Origin: Oligoflexia bacterium
GTDB taxonomy: Bacteria > Bdellovibrionota > UBA1018
Assembly: GCA_031292385.1 (NCBI GenBank)
Contig: JARLHE010000042.1
Location: forward strand, 1-61,311
DNA: 61,311 nucleotides
Reading direction: 5' to 3'
Of this stretch, positions 26,456 to 33,721 are shown piece by piece; positions within the stretch are counted from its first letter, which is position 1; each line of letters opens with the position of its first letter. The translations under genes and the position numbers were made by a program. The notes below the pieces were generated by a model. It was given only the letters and a program-made list of their open reading frames with translations, did no database searches and had not been told where the DNA came from.

Positions 26456-27706
26456 TTAAATAATGGCGGTCTCGCGAACCAGGGCCCCGGTCGCGAAGCG
26501 GGCGCCCGAGAGCATGCCCGCATCGATGGTCAAGTAGCGTCCTTTGAGCATCAGCTCAGCCAGCGCAAGCCCCGCTGCATAGGCGTGCATGACCCCATGA
26601 CCTGAAAAAGAGTGCGCCTCAAATGCGCGGACATGAAACCCCGGCGCACTGACCTCCCCGATCACCGCGCTCTCATCCGGCGAAACCTCATACTGCCCGG
26701 CCCAGCCCGTCACATGCTTCAGGTTTTCGAAAACGCTCGCGCGCTCATAAAGCGGCGCCCAAATCGATTCCGTGAAAAATCCCTCGCCGTCGTAATCATA
26801 GCGAATGCCGTGCGGCTCGTTGTTGTTCGCGAAGCCCGCGAGAATATGAGTAGCTTCAGGATGAAAATAAACGCCGGAGGTGTCCACGATCATGCCGAAC
26901 TTCGGCGACTCCAGCCCGCGGCTGTCGAAAACCGAAATCTGGCGGCGCGTCGGATATACCGGGCTTTCGTAGCCCAAAATTTTCGCCACCCCCGCTGCCC
27001 ACGGACCGGCGCAATTGACCACGCGTTTGGCCTGATAATAAACCGTTTGCGGCGTGACGGACGATTGCCCCCCGGACAAAACCGCCAGGCGGTCCGAATC
27101 CGAAATCTGCGCCGGATATCGCTCGACCTTGAGAAGCCAGCCTCCGCTCTCATCCCTCTCCGCGGCTTTTAACAGTGAACGATCATCGAAAACCACGCCC
27201 GACGCACGCGCCCGCTCTCGCAAGAGATTCTTCACCCCGTTCGGATTCACCAATCCGTCGCGAGGACCGAAAATCGCGCCGGCAAGATCCGCCGTCTTAT
27301 CGATGAAAGGGACCCGCTTTTTCAGTTCCGCGACATCCCAGGCCTCGACCGGCCAGCCTGATTCGATCTGTCGGTCGCGCTCGACAAGCGCCGCGGGCAT
27401 GCTCTCCGGCGTTTTCAGCCAGAGATAACCAACATCACGATAGCCGGCCGCTTCGGCGTTCTCCGCCAGCCAGTCGATCGTCAGACGCGCCATCTTTACG
27501 TTGACCGGCTGGCTCCAGGTGCCGCGAACGCCCCCGGCATTGAGCTCGGAGCTACTCAGGCTTCCTTCCAAGTCGAAGTCGATCACGCGAATGTCGCCCG
27601 GCGCGGGACGGCCCAATTGCCCCAGATGCATCGCCACGCCGCTGCCGATCACTCCGGCGCCCACGAGCAAAATATCGGTTTTGATGGTTTGCGAATTCGG
27701 AGTCAT
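26456..27706 (-). CDS. FAD-dependent oxidoreductase, D-amino-acid oxidase (DAO) family
   Basis: The 416-residue flavoprotein has an N-terminal dinucleotide fold (DILLVGAGVIGSGVAMHLG), an NAGGVRGTW region near the flavin, RVVNCAGPWAAGVAKILG and a C-terminal AHSFSGHGVMHAYAAGLALAE. This is the DAO/glycine-oxidase/sarcosine-oxidase superfamily, which oxidises amines of amino acids with FAD; the substrate is not clear. The stop codon lies directly at the edge of the structured 118-bp element, and the last residues (RETAII) are encoded right beside it. The gene is 12 bp downstream of the L,D-transpeptidase. Confidence 0.85.
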   Translation of the reverse strand: MTPNSQTIKTDILLVGAGVIGSGVAMHLGQLGRPAPGDIRVIDFDLEGSLSSSELNAGGVRGTWSQPVNVKMARLTIDWLAENAEAAGYRDVGYLWLKTPESMPAALVERDRQIESGWPVEAWDVAELKKRVPFIDKTADLAGAIFGPRDGLVNPNGVKNLLRERARASGVVFDDRSLLKAAERDESGGWLLKVERYPAQISDSDRLAVLSGGQSSVTPQTVYYQAKRVVNCAGPWAAGVAKILGYESPVYPTRRQISVFDSRGLESPKFGMIVDTSGVYFHPEATHILAGFANNNEPHGIRYDYDGEGFFTESIWAPLYERASVFENLKHVTGWAGQYEVSPDESAVIGEVSAPGFHVRAFEAHSFSGHGVMHAYAAGLALAELMLKGRYLTIDAGMLSGARFATGALVRETAII

Positions 27707-27718
27707 ATCCGAAAACCT

Positions 27719-28615
27719 TTACCACATCAGCGTGGTGTAAGTCTCGGCGATGATTTTGGGTTTTCCGCCTTCTTCGGCGATGTACAGAATTTTGGTGCCC
27801 CGAGAACGATGGCCCCAGGCCCCGCTCCTCAGCTTTGACCGGTAATTCTGCGTAAAAGTAATCATCGAATATTTCGGATGCTCGTAATAAAGCACGCTTT
27901 CCGGATTGATTTCGATCGAGGCGTACTGCTTATTCAGCCCGGTCTTGTATTTTTTCCACTGGGCCTTGCTCATCCCCTTGGCCGAAAAATCGGAATGATA
28001 ATGATCGATGTACGCGTCGATGTCTTTGCCTTCCCAGGATTTGATCCAGCTTTGAAAGAATTCCTTCATTTTCGGATCGCGCCCGGGAGAAAGATATTCG
28101 TCGGTGAGCTGGTTGAAAATCAAAATGGGGGTCAAGCCCAGCTTGACATAGGGCCGGATCTCATCGATCTCCTCGTTGCGAACCACGACGCAACCGAGGC
28201 TGTCGTAATCTTTATTCAATCGATCGGGAGTGTTCGTCGCGTGAAGCATAATGTTCGAACCCGTGCGCCCGGCCAACTGATCGTACGTATTGGGAAAGCT
28301 GATATAGAAGGCCATCTTGCCGAACTGAGGCGCGAGCGCCGGCGGACGCAGAAGCGCTTTGAAGTCGTAAATGCCTTCCGGGGTCTTCATGTCCCCCTCG
28401 TCTTCCTTGTCCCCTTTCACCTGGCCCAAGGTGGTGTGATAGGTCTTGATCGTCTGATAGGCACCGTCCACATAGTGGGTCACGCGCAAGGTGTTGGTTG
28501 CTTTATCGACCAGGATCGCGGTGGGAATAAACGGCTCTGCCGCCTGAGCCGATAAGCCCAAAAACAGGCTCATCGCGCCCAGGGCGCTCACGAAAGCTGT
28601 GCCAAGAATCTTCAT
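27719..28615 (-). CDS. L,D-transpeptidase (YkuD) with C-terminal NTF2-like domain
   Basis: The product is about 298 residues from ATG 28615, where a signal peptide starts (MKILGTAFVSALGAMSLFLG, cleaved near AQA). The YkuD catalytic motif is HATNTPDRLNKDYDSLGCVVV, with the nucleophile Cys. A C-terminal region (about 195-298, KEFFQSWIKSWEGKDIDAYI) looks like an NTF2-fold domain, a pairing known in this family. The enzyme forms 3-3 cross-links in peptidoglycan or anchors proteins to it. It follows the glycosyltransferase by 11 bp and precedes the FAD enzyme by 12 bp. Confidence 0.88.
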   Translation of the reverse strand: MKILGTAFVSALGAMSLFLGLSAQAAEPFIPTAILVDKATNTLRVTHYVDGAYQTIKTYHTTLGQVKGDKEDEGDMKTPEGIYDFKALLRPPALAPQFGKMAFYISFPNTYDQLAGRTGSNIMLHATNTPDRLNKDYDSLGCVVVRNEEIDEIRPYVKLGLTPILIFNQLTDEYLSPGRDPKMKEFFQSWIKSWEGKDIDAYIDHYHSDFSAKGMSKAQWKKYKTGLNKQYASIEINPESVLYYEHPKYSMITFTQNYRSKLRSGAWGHRSRGTKILYIAEEGGKPKIIAETYTTLMW

Positions 28616-28626
28616 GGCTATAGTTT

Positions 28627-29334
28627 CTAGCGAAATCGATGGAAACGAAAGCCCCAAACTCTCAAAAGCGCCTCGAAAATAATCCGACGATTCATTTTCG
28701 AGCGGCCAACCGTGCGGTCGGCGAAGACGATCGGAAACTCAGTGATCCGAAAGCCCTTCAAAAACGCCCGATATTTAAGCTCAATTTGAAAAGAGTAGCC
28801 GTCCGAACGCAAGGTATGCAAATCCACCGTTTCAAGAACCTTGCGGCGCCATCCATTAAAGCCACCGGTAAAGTCTCGGATGGACGCGCCCAAAATCAAC
28901 CGAGCGTAGAAACTCCCCGCGCGACTGAGAAGCCTTCGTCCCAATCCCCAATTGACCGTGCCGCCGCCGTCAACATAACGTGATCCGATCACGACATCGA
29001 AATTGGCAAGCTTCTCGATCATGGTCGGAAGGTATTTAGGGTCATGAGAAAAATCGGCGTCCATCTCGATCAGAGCTTCATAATCTCTTTCGAGCCCCCA
29101 ACGGAATCCGCCGACATAGGCCGTCCCCAGCCCCAATTTCCCGGAACGATGCAGGACATGCACGCGAGGGAGCTGCGAAGCCAAGCGATCCGCGAGCTGC
29201 CCCGTCCCATCGGGCGAGTTATCATCCACGATCAGCATGTCTGCCTCTTCGGGACTCGCCTTTAAAACGGATTGAACCAGCGACTCGAGGTTTTCGATCT
29301 CGTTATATGTCGGAACGACGATCAAAGAGCGCAT
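28627..29334 (-). CDS. Family 2 glycosyltransferase, polyprenol-phosphate mannosyltransferase-like
   Basis: The 235-residue GT2 enzyme has VVPTYNEIENL, IVDDNSPDGTGQLAD, EMDADFSHDP (metal-binding DXD) and SRYVDGGGTVNWG, the usual signature of Dpm1-type polyprenol monophosphomannose synthases. No C-terminal membrane domain is present, which matches the short soluble form. The start is ATG 29334, whose first base is shared with the ssb stop codon (TGATG), so translation is coupled to ssb. Confidence 0.88.
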   Translation of the reverse strand: MRSLIVVPTYNEIENLESLVQSVLKASPEEADMLIVDDNSPDGTGQLADRLASQLPRVHVLHRSGKLGLGTAYVGGFRWGLERDYEALIEMDADFSHDPKYLPTMIEKLANFDVVIGSRYVDGGGTVNWGLGRRLLSRAGSFYARLILGASIRDFTGGFNGWRRKVLETVDLHTLRSDGYSFQIELKYRAFLKGFRITEFPIVFADRTVGRSKMNRRIIFEALLRVWGFRFHRFR

Positions 29335-29807
29335 CAAAATGGAATATCGTCTTCAGTGAAAGAAGGCTCATCCGCGCGGCCGGTGTCCATTCCCATAGGA
29401 GCACCCATCGCTGGAGCCGATCCGTACTGGCCCTGACTCTGAGCCTGATTATTGTTTTGACGCTGTGGCTGATCGCCCGCATTTCCGCCTAAAAACTGCA
29501 CGGTCTGAGCTTGGATTTCGGTGGTATATTTCGTCTGGCCGTCTTTATCCTGCCATTGGCGGGTCTGGAGACGTCCTTCCAGGTAAACTTGGCGGCCTTT
29601 CACCAAGAATTGATTGCAGAGCTCGGCAAGCTTGCCCCAAACCACCACGCGGTGCCATTCGGTACGCTCTTGCTTCTGGCCCGATTTATCGTTCCAGGAT
29701 TCGTTCGTAGCCACGCTGAAATTAGCTACCGCTGCGCCTGATGGCGTATAACGAACTTCAGGATTTTGTCCCAAACGACCGACCAAAATAACCTTGTTAA
29801 CTGACAT
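29334..29807 (-). CDS. ssb: Single-stranded DNA-binding protein
   Basis: The 157-residue SSB has the OB fold from residue 1 to about 110 ([47 protein letters not shown]), a Gln/Gly-rich linker and the universal acidic tip TEDDIPF that binds partner proteins. ATG 29807 is chosen because GGGGGG precedes it and the family starts there. A stem-loop of 29833-29864 lies in the leader. The following glycosyltransferase overlaps by one base. Confidence 0.96.
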   Translation of the reverse strand: MSVNKVILVGRLGQNPEVRYTPSGAAVANFSVATNESWNDKSGQKQERTEWHRVVVWGKLAELCNQFLVKGRQVYLEGRLQTRQWQDKDGQTKYTTEIQAQTVQFLGGNAGDQPQRQNNNQAQSQGQYGSAPAMGAPMGMDTGRADEPSFTEDDIPF

Positions 29808-29832
29808 ACGACCCCCCAAATTCAAGACTTTT

Positions 29833-29864
29833 GTGACAGCTTTTGCGGCAGCAAAAGCGTTGTC
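29833..29864 (-). promoter_or_regulatory. Stem-loop in the ssb leader
   Basis: The leader contains TGACA-GCTTTTGC-GGCA-GCAAAAGC-G-TTGTCA, an 8-bp perfect stem around a GGCA loop extended by a further TGACA/TGTCA pairing. Its near edge is about 25 bp upstream of the ssb start codon. It could affect transcription or translation of ssb, or be an operator. No T-run follows on the minus strand, so it is not a typical terminator. Confidence 0.4.
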
Positions 29865-30002
29865 ATAAAGGTTTCATGACGGAAAGCCAGACTTAGCTTT
29901 GGCCATGATCAACTGTCAATTACAAATGGCCGGGCACTCTAAGTTATAAAATTCTTTCTATTTTCAAGTCGGTTTGACGGGGTCCGTCAACCGGGAGCGG
30001 CC

Positions 30003-30220
30003 AACCGGCCCCGTTTCGGGGGCCGGCTCGGGCTCTGGCTCGGAGTGTTAATTGCTATGAGTGAGTTTGTACAAGCGGACTTCGCGATGGCAGCTGACTA
30101 TTTATTTGAACAAGAGCGGGGTCAGGCAGCAGGAAACAGGAAACCGGCCCCGTTTCTGGAGCCGGTCCGGGCCCTGGGTGAGTGAGTGGCTGTGCGTGAG
30201 TTTGTAGAGGCAACCGCCTA
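30003..30220 (-). repeat. Degenerate duplicated 3' ends of four-helix-bundle element
   Basis: Two imperfect copies, about 138 bp apart, share AACCGGCCCCGTTTC (30003 and 30142), a following GGCCGG or GCCGG segment and a CGGGCTCTGG/CGGGCCCTGG tail, and both then run to a minus-strand frame reading LYKLTHS (about 30058-30080 and 30190-30213). The second LYKLTHS is the normal end of the intact gene's core and the first is an orphan copy. So this stretch seems to hold the 3' remnant of another copy of the same gene. Confidence 0.6.
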
Positions 30221-30479
30221 CTTGGTCAGATAGCTGAAAGAGTGTGTCTTGCTTTAAGAGCATGAGAAGCGCTTGAACTTCCCTGCAACTGCCTAGCGCA
30301 ATTCCGTAAAACCTTCTGCGATCTTTAGCCGTGGGCTTTGCTGAGCCTTCTGACGTGTTGAGTACGATGCTGAGGCTCGCTCGCATCAATTGGTCTTTCA
30401 AATAGGGCTTTGTGTGAATTTGTTCGCAGCCTCGGTAAAGCTGCACAGCGAGATCGAATGTTCTGAAATTCTTGAGCAT
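30102..30479 (-). CDS. Four-helix bundle protein (23S rRNA intervening-sequence / TIGR02436 type)
   Basis: The 125-residue protein has the family N-terminus MLKNFRTFDLAVQLYRGCE, then LKDQLMRASLSIVLNTSEGSAKPTAKDRRRFYGIALGS and VQALLMLLKQD, and a LYKLTH end of the conserved core at about residue 94. The family (S23/IVS protein, bAvd-like) occurs inside 23S rRNA intervening sequences and as free genes; function is unclear. The last 29 residues come from the flanking GC-rich repeat and heptamer array and are probably not part of the fold. AAGGAG lies before the ATG. A divergent deleted copy starts at 30584, and both share an inverted repeat leader. Confidence 0.85.
   Translation of the reverse strand: MLKNFRTFDLAVQLYRGCEQIHTKPYLKDQLMRASLSIVLNTSEGSAKPTAKDRRRFYGIALGSCREVQALLMLLKQDTLFQLSDQVGGCLYKLTHSHSLTQGPDRLQKRGRFPVSCCLTPLLFK
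30123..30143 (-). repeat. Heptamer tandem repeat at 3' end of the intact four-helix gene
   Basis: Three 7-bp units (CAGGCAG, CAGGAAA, CAGGAAA on the plus strand) lie inside the 3' end of the minus-strand gene. Read in gene orientation the unit is CTGNNNC, the same form as the heptamers after the deleted copy at 30803-30844. Confidence 0.6.
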
Positions 30480-30490
30480 GGTTTTTATCT

Positions 30491-30570
30491 CCTTTGTTTT
30501 TGGTTTTTTTAAAAAAATTCACGTCCACGCCCGAGCGAGACGTGAATTTTTTAAAAAACCAAAAACAAGG
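30491..30570. repeat. Long near-perfect inverted repeat between divergent four-helix genes
   Basis: The left arm (30491-30525) and right arm (30539-30570) are complementary apart from three single-base length differences in the homopolymer runs. The loop is 13 bp (30526-30538). Each arm contains a further self-complementary T6-7/A6-7 core and a CACGTC/GACGTG end. The outer end of each arm (CCTTT or AAGG) is part of the ribosome site of its flanking gene, so both transcripts would begin with the same leader. It can form a cruciform in DNA or a hairpin in RNA. Confidence 0.9.
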
Positions 30571-30583
30571 AGAGCCCAAATTT

Positions 30584-30776
30584 ATGCTCAAAAATTTCAG
30601 AAGTTATCAATTGGCCGTGCAGCTTCACCGAGACTGCAAACTCAAACCGCTGCCCGGTTATCTCAAAAATCAGTTGCTCCGAGCGAGCAGCAGCGTGGCG
30701 CTCAATCTTTCAGAAGGTTCAGCGCTCTCAGGCTGATGTGCTAGGCGCGCACCTATTCAAACTCGTACAAAGTTAA
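30584..30776 (+). pseudogene. Internally deleted copy of the four-helix bundle gene
   Basis: ATG 30584 follows AAGGAG and begins MLKNFRSYQLAVQLHRDCK, clearly parallel to the intact gene, through LKNQLLRASSSVALNLSEGSA. The frame stops at 30736 after 50 residues. A separated frame at 30753-30776 reads LFKLVQS and stop, matching the LYKLTHS end of the family. So roughly the middle 45 codons (helices 2-4) have been lost. The copy is divergent from the intact gene and shares its inverted-repeat leader. Confidence 0.75.
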
Positions 30777-30802
30777 CCCGCTGCCCGTACCGGTACAGAA
30801 AC

Positions 30803-30844
30803 TGATGCCTGATGCCTGATGCCTGATGCCCGATGCCTGCTGCC
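30803..30844 (+). repeat. Heptamer tandem repeat, six units
   Basis: TGATGCC occurs four times in tandem, followed by CGATGCC and TGCTGCC. It is preceded (30784-30802) by CCCGTACCGGTACAGAAAC, which matches the GC-rich motif before the heptamers of the intact copy on the other side. The array is not long enough, and the units too short, to be CRISPR. Confidence 0.85.
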
Positions 30845-30855
30845 CGCCCCCGCCG

Positions 30856-31287
30856 TCACCGAATATCTTTAGCCGCTTTCTTCTCAGGAAACGGAATCCC
30901 CTTTTCAGCAAAAACTTTCCGCCAATGATTCTCGACTTCGGTCTTCGCGAGCTGCTCGTCGGTGACGAATAGAAACGGATCAAATCCGCATTTGGGGCAA
31001 TGAACTTGAGCGCGAACGCGGGAACGGAAAACGACCTCGAAACCGATCCAGAACGGAATTGCCGCGACAATCCCCTTCCACGCGAACCAATTCCAAGTCA
31101 GCACCATGAAAACCAGGCTCGTCAGCCCGATCTTAATAAAATGACGAAGACCGAGACGAGGAGCTCCCGCAATCTTGCGCGGCGCGCTGCAAAGCGGACA
31201 GAAAAAAGACCACGACTCCGTCTGATGATCTTTCCAGAGACTGCGAAATTTGAGCTCAGAGGGATTTAAAGATTTCGTACTGCGCAT
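30856..31287 (-). CDS. Zinc-ribbon-like membrane protein, unknown function
   Basis: The 143-residue protein has two Cys pairs, CPLC near residue 31 and CPKC near residue 98, which could bind one zinc, and between them one or two transmembrane helices (GLTSLVFMVLTWNWFAWKGIVAAIPFWIGF). The C-terminus is charged and helical (DEQLAKTEVENHWRKVFAEKG). The consistent composition supports a real gene. It is divergent from the Rsm22 gene. No known family beyond zinc-ribbon-like could be named. Confidence 0.7.
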   Translation of the reverse strand: MRSTKSLNPSELKFRSLWKDHQTESWSFFCPLCSAPRKIAGAPRLGLRHFIKIGLTSLVFMVLTWNWFAWKGIVAAIPFWIGFEVVFRSRVRAQVHCPKCGFDPFLFVTDEQLAKTEVENHWRKVFAEKGIPFPEKKAAKDIR

Positions 31288-31330
31288 CTTTTCGACTTTT
31301 CTCCCTCGTACAGTGTATCATGGCGTCCAG

Positions 31331-32593
31331 ATGCCCATCAAACCAATCAGCACGCACGGCGTCAAAAAAATCGCGCAGCCTCCAACAACCTTTCCGCCCG
31401 CCTGGCTCTGGTTCGTGGACGAGCTCATCCCAAGCTACGTCAAGAAAAACTACAGCCCAAGAGAGAGCTGGCGCGATAAGCCGTTCACGAAAGAAGACAC
31501 CCTGTTTTTCTCCAAGGGCGTCATCGAGCTTTCCGAGCTCTTCACCACCGACCGTCCGATCGGCCCGGGTGCGCGGATGCCGTCTTACTTTCTCCACCCC
31601 AAATTCCGGTCGGCGTACCTCCTCTATTTTTTGCCGCTTCAGATGGCCAAATTTGTCATGCTCTTCGAGCGGCACGCGAAAGCGGTCGACGCCGCGCTCG
31701 AGCACGGGCGCAAAAACGGAAAACTCAGGATCGCCGACTTAGGCGCCGGCCCCGGTACCGCATCGATCGCCCTGATGCTCTCGCTGCTCAGGCAAAAAGG
31801 CGAAATCCCTCCGATCGAGCTGATTTGGCTCGACACGAATCGCACCATTCTCGAAGACGGCAAAGCTTTAGCCGAAGCGCTGGCCAGCCAATTCCCCCGC
31901 CTTCGCGGAAAGCTCACCGTCACCCTTCACGAAGCTTCCTGGTGGACCGCGCCCCGAGCGATCGGCGAAGCGCCCTGTTCACTCATTCTCATGGGCCACG
32001 TCCTCAACGAAGCCCGACAGATTCCGGGCGCAAGACCATCATCCGCCGCGCCCTCCCTCGAGGGCGAAGAGGGCGACGAAAACGAATCGCGCGCTAGACC
32101 GTTGCACCCCGTCTGGCACGAGCTTCACGCACTCGCGAGCGGCGGAGGCCTTCTGGCCGTCGAGCCGGCCTATAAGGGCTCTTCTCAAAATCTTTCGCGC
32201 ATACGCGATCAGCTGCTGCAAAACGAAATCGAACCCGACGGCTCGGCGATCTGGGGGCCCTGTCTTCACGCCGAAGCTTGCCCCATGACCCATGGCCGCG
32301 ACTGGTGCCATTTCTCGGTCCCGGTCCAAGTTCCCGGAAAATGGTTCCGTGCATTCTCCGAAGCCCTGGGCTCCGAGCGCCAGTGGCTGAAATATTCTTA
32401 TCTCTGGCTAGCGTCGAATGAATTCCCGGGGCCGAAACACGATCCCCGCATGCGGCGCGTACTGAGCGATCCGATGTCCGCTTCGAAAGACCGCGGCGAA
32501 GTCCTGCTTTGCGAGCCGGTCCGCCCGGGAAGAATCGCATCCCCCTCTCACGATCCGCTCTGGCGCGGAGATCTCATTCTCGTTAAAATTTGA
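31331..32593 (+). CDS. Rsm22-family ribosome-associated methyltransferase-like protein
   Basis: The product is about 420 residues. A class I SAM-binding motif (LRIADLGAGPGTASIAL) is followed by LIWLDTNRTIL and LILMGHVLNEAR. The C-terminal GPCLHAEACPMTHGRDWCHF segment, with a last Cys in EVLLCEPV, is the signature of Rsm22/METTL17, where four Cys bind an iron-sulfur cluster and the protein helps small-subunit ribosome assembly. An acidic low-complexity insert (SLEGEEGDENESRAR) sits in the middle. The start may be ATG 31331 or a longer form; the ribosome site is weak. Confidence 0.82.
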   Translation: MPIKPISTHGVKKIAQPPTTFPPAWLWFVDELIPSYVKKNYSPRESWRDKPFTKEDTLFFSKGVIELSELFTTDRPIGPGARMPSYFLHPKFRSAYLLYFLPLQMAKFVMLFERHAKAVDAALEHGRKNGKLRIADLGAGPGTASIALMLSLLRQKGEIPPIELIWLDTNRTILEDGKALAEALASQFPRLRGKLTVTLHEASWWTAPRAIGEAPCSLILMGHVLNEARQIPGARPSSAAPSLEGEEGDENESRARPLHPVWHELHALASGGGLLAVEPAYKGSSQNLSRIRDQLLQNEIEPDGSAIWGPCLHAEACPMTHGRDWCHFSVPVQVPGKWFRAFSEALGSERQWLKYSYLWLASNEFPGPKHDPRMRRVLSDPMSASKDRGEVLLCEPVRPGRIASPSHDPLWRGDLILVKI

Positions 32594-32630
32594 GCAATGA
32601 GGCCGGAAAGCTCCGGGCGAAAGGGCTACA

Positions 32631-33299
32631 ATGAGATCTGCGCAAAAAAGCGAATCCCGGACTTCGCCCCGTTCAACCTTCCTTGAGCTTGCGGAGCGCT
32701 ACGCCGCCGTGATCACCGAGGAGCGAATCCATCTTCGCCCCACCCGCGTGCCCGATCACTGCCCGATTTTCGATGCCCTTCTCGACGCGGAAAAAGAAGG
32801 AGTTTTAGAGCGCCTTCGCTCCGATCTGGAGCTCTTTAACGAAGTAAAAAACGAAGGCGCGCCATTAAGGGACTCGTCCAAGCTGGTTTGGCGCTACCTG
32901 AGCCGAAGCAAGCTCACTCCGTGCTCCGATATTTTCGATAAAATCGAGAAAGACGACGTTGTGAGCATCTACGATATCCAACAACGACAGGTTTTCCAGA
33001 ATATGCGGTTTCTGGAGCTCGTCAGCGTCACCCTGGAACAACTCTTTTGTTCCAGCTGGTATCAATATTCGACTCGCGCGTCCGAAATCGAGCAATCGCT
33101 TTACGAGACGGCAAAAAGCATCCTTACCGGCGAAATCAAAACCACCATCGCCCCGCCGGCTCCGGAGCACATCGCCCAGGAGATCGACACCGAAGGCCTG
33201 GTCAAACTACGCATCAAAGTGAAGTGGGCTTCTCCCGTCTTCTTCGAAGGCAATACCTTCGGAATGCTCGTCATTAACCGCTGTACCCGCATTGACTAA
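32631..33299 (+). CDS. Hypothetical protein, unknown family
   Basis: The 222-residue protein is soluble, without signal peptide or membrane helix. It has an acidic helical region (LLDAEKEGVLERLRSDLELF), a LTPCSDIFDKIEKDDVVSIYD central part and a FLELVSVTLEQLFCSSWY segment. Codon use and composition resemble neighbouring genes. It starts 38 bp after Rsm22 on the same strand and is probably cotranscribed. It ends directly before a dispersed 47-bp repeat and a terminator hairpin. No domain was recognised. Confidence 0.7.
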   Translation: MRSAQKSESRTSPRSTFLELAERYAAVITEERIHLRPTRVPDHCPIFDALLDAEKEGVLERLRSDLELFNEVKNEGAPLRDSSKLVWRYLSRSKLTPCSDIFDKIEKDDVVSIYDIQQRQVFQNMRFLELVSVTLEQLFCSSWYQYSTRASEIEQSLYETAKSILTGEIKTTIAPPAPEHIAQEIDTEGLVKLRIKVKWASPVFFEGNTFGMLVINRCTRID

Positions 33300-33320
33300 C
33301 GCGTATCCCAAGCGCGCAGC

Positions 33321-33367
33321 GCGCGAGAGCCGAGCGAACGAAGTGAGCGGAGATTCGCGCATATAAA
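33321..33367 (+). repeat. Dispersed about 45-bp repeat, copy 1
   Basis: It reads GCGCGAGAGCCGAGCGAACG then AAGTGAGCGGAGATTCGCGC and ATATAAA. The same sequence occurs at 36047 and 61091 with three to four changes. It starts 21 bp after the stop of the hypothetical gene and is followed about 27 bp later by the terminator hairpin. Its ends (GCGCGA and TCGCGC) and centre are partly self-complementary. Confidence 0.85.
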
Positions 33368-33393
33368 GAGATTCGAGCGTATAAAGACACCGG

Positions 33394-33423
33394 CTGGCCC
33401 CCTTTCGGGGACCAACCAGTTTT
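33394..33423 (+). terminator. Rho-independent terminator of the rsm22 operon
   Basis: The hairpin CTGGCCCCC-TTT-CGGGGACCAACCAG, with a small bulge, is followed by TTTT. It lies 95 bp after the last stop codon on the plus strand. Confidence 0.75.
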
Positions 33424-33424
33424 A

Positions 33425-33721
33425 AGGTGGGCAATTTATTGAATCAAACGGTGTAGCTGTTTTTGATAACTGCTGCCGCCCCCAATGAACGTTCCGCTTC
33501 ACACACATGCAACTAGCAGTTCTGTTCCCTACTAATGCAGCCCGCATGCCAGCAGACAGCCGAGATGCGGCAAAATCAAAAATCCTGGCAGAACAAGAAA
33601 TTAAAAAGGGTTTCGCACCAATGCCTGACTGAAACACTCAATCTATATAACCCGGACCCAGGGTGATTTTGAGCCATTGGAGTCACTTTGACACACCCCA
33701 ATATCCCCATCTGCAATGTCC
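33425..33721. other. Gene-poor stretch between terminator and rsmB
   Basis: Nothing certain is encoded here. A 41-codon plus-strand frame (33507-33632, MQLAVLFPTNAARMPADSRD onward) has helical, charged composition but no ribosome site, so it is not called as a gene; it may be a remnant. The stretch is lower in GC than its flanks. A perfect 10-bp stem (CCATCTGCAA at 33707-33716, TTGCAGATGG at 33727-33736) spans its right edge and places the rsmB stop codon in the loop. Confidence 0.5.

Noticed and set aside
26278..26523. 81-codon minus-strand frame through the structured element
   Set aside because: It runs through the inverted repeat, overlaps the 3' end of the FAD oxidoreductase gene in another frame, and lacks a ribosome site.
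30803..30844. Possible CRISPR array
   Set aside because: Units are only 7 bp, contiguous and without spacers, so this is a simple tandem repeat.
33422..33637. 71-codon minus-strand frame in the intergenic stretch
   Set aside because: No ribosome site and Ser/Cys/Arg-rich random composition; it crosses the terminator region.
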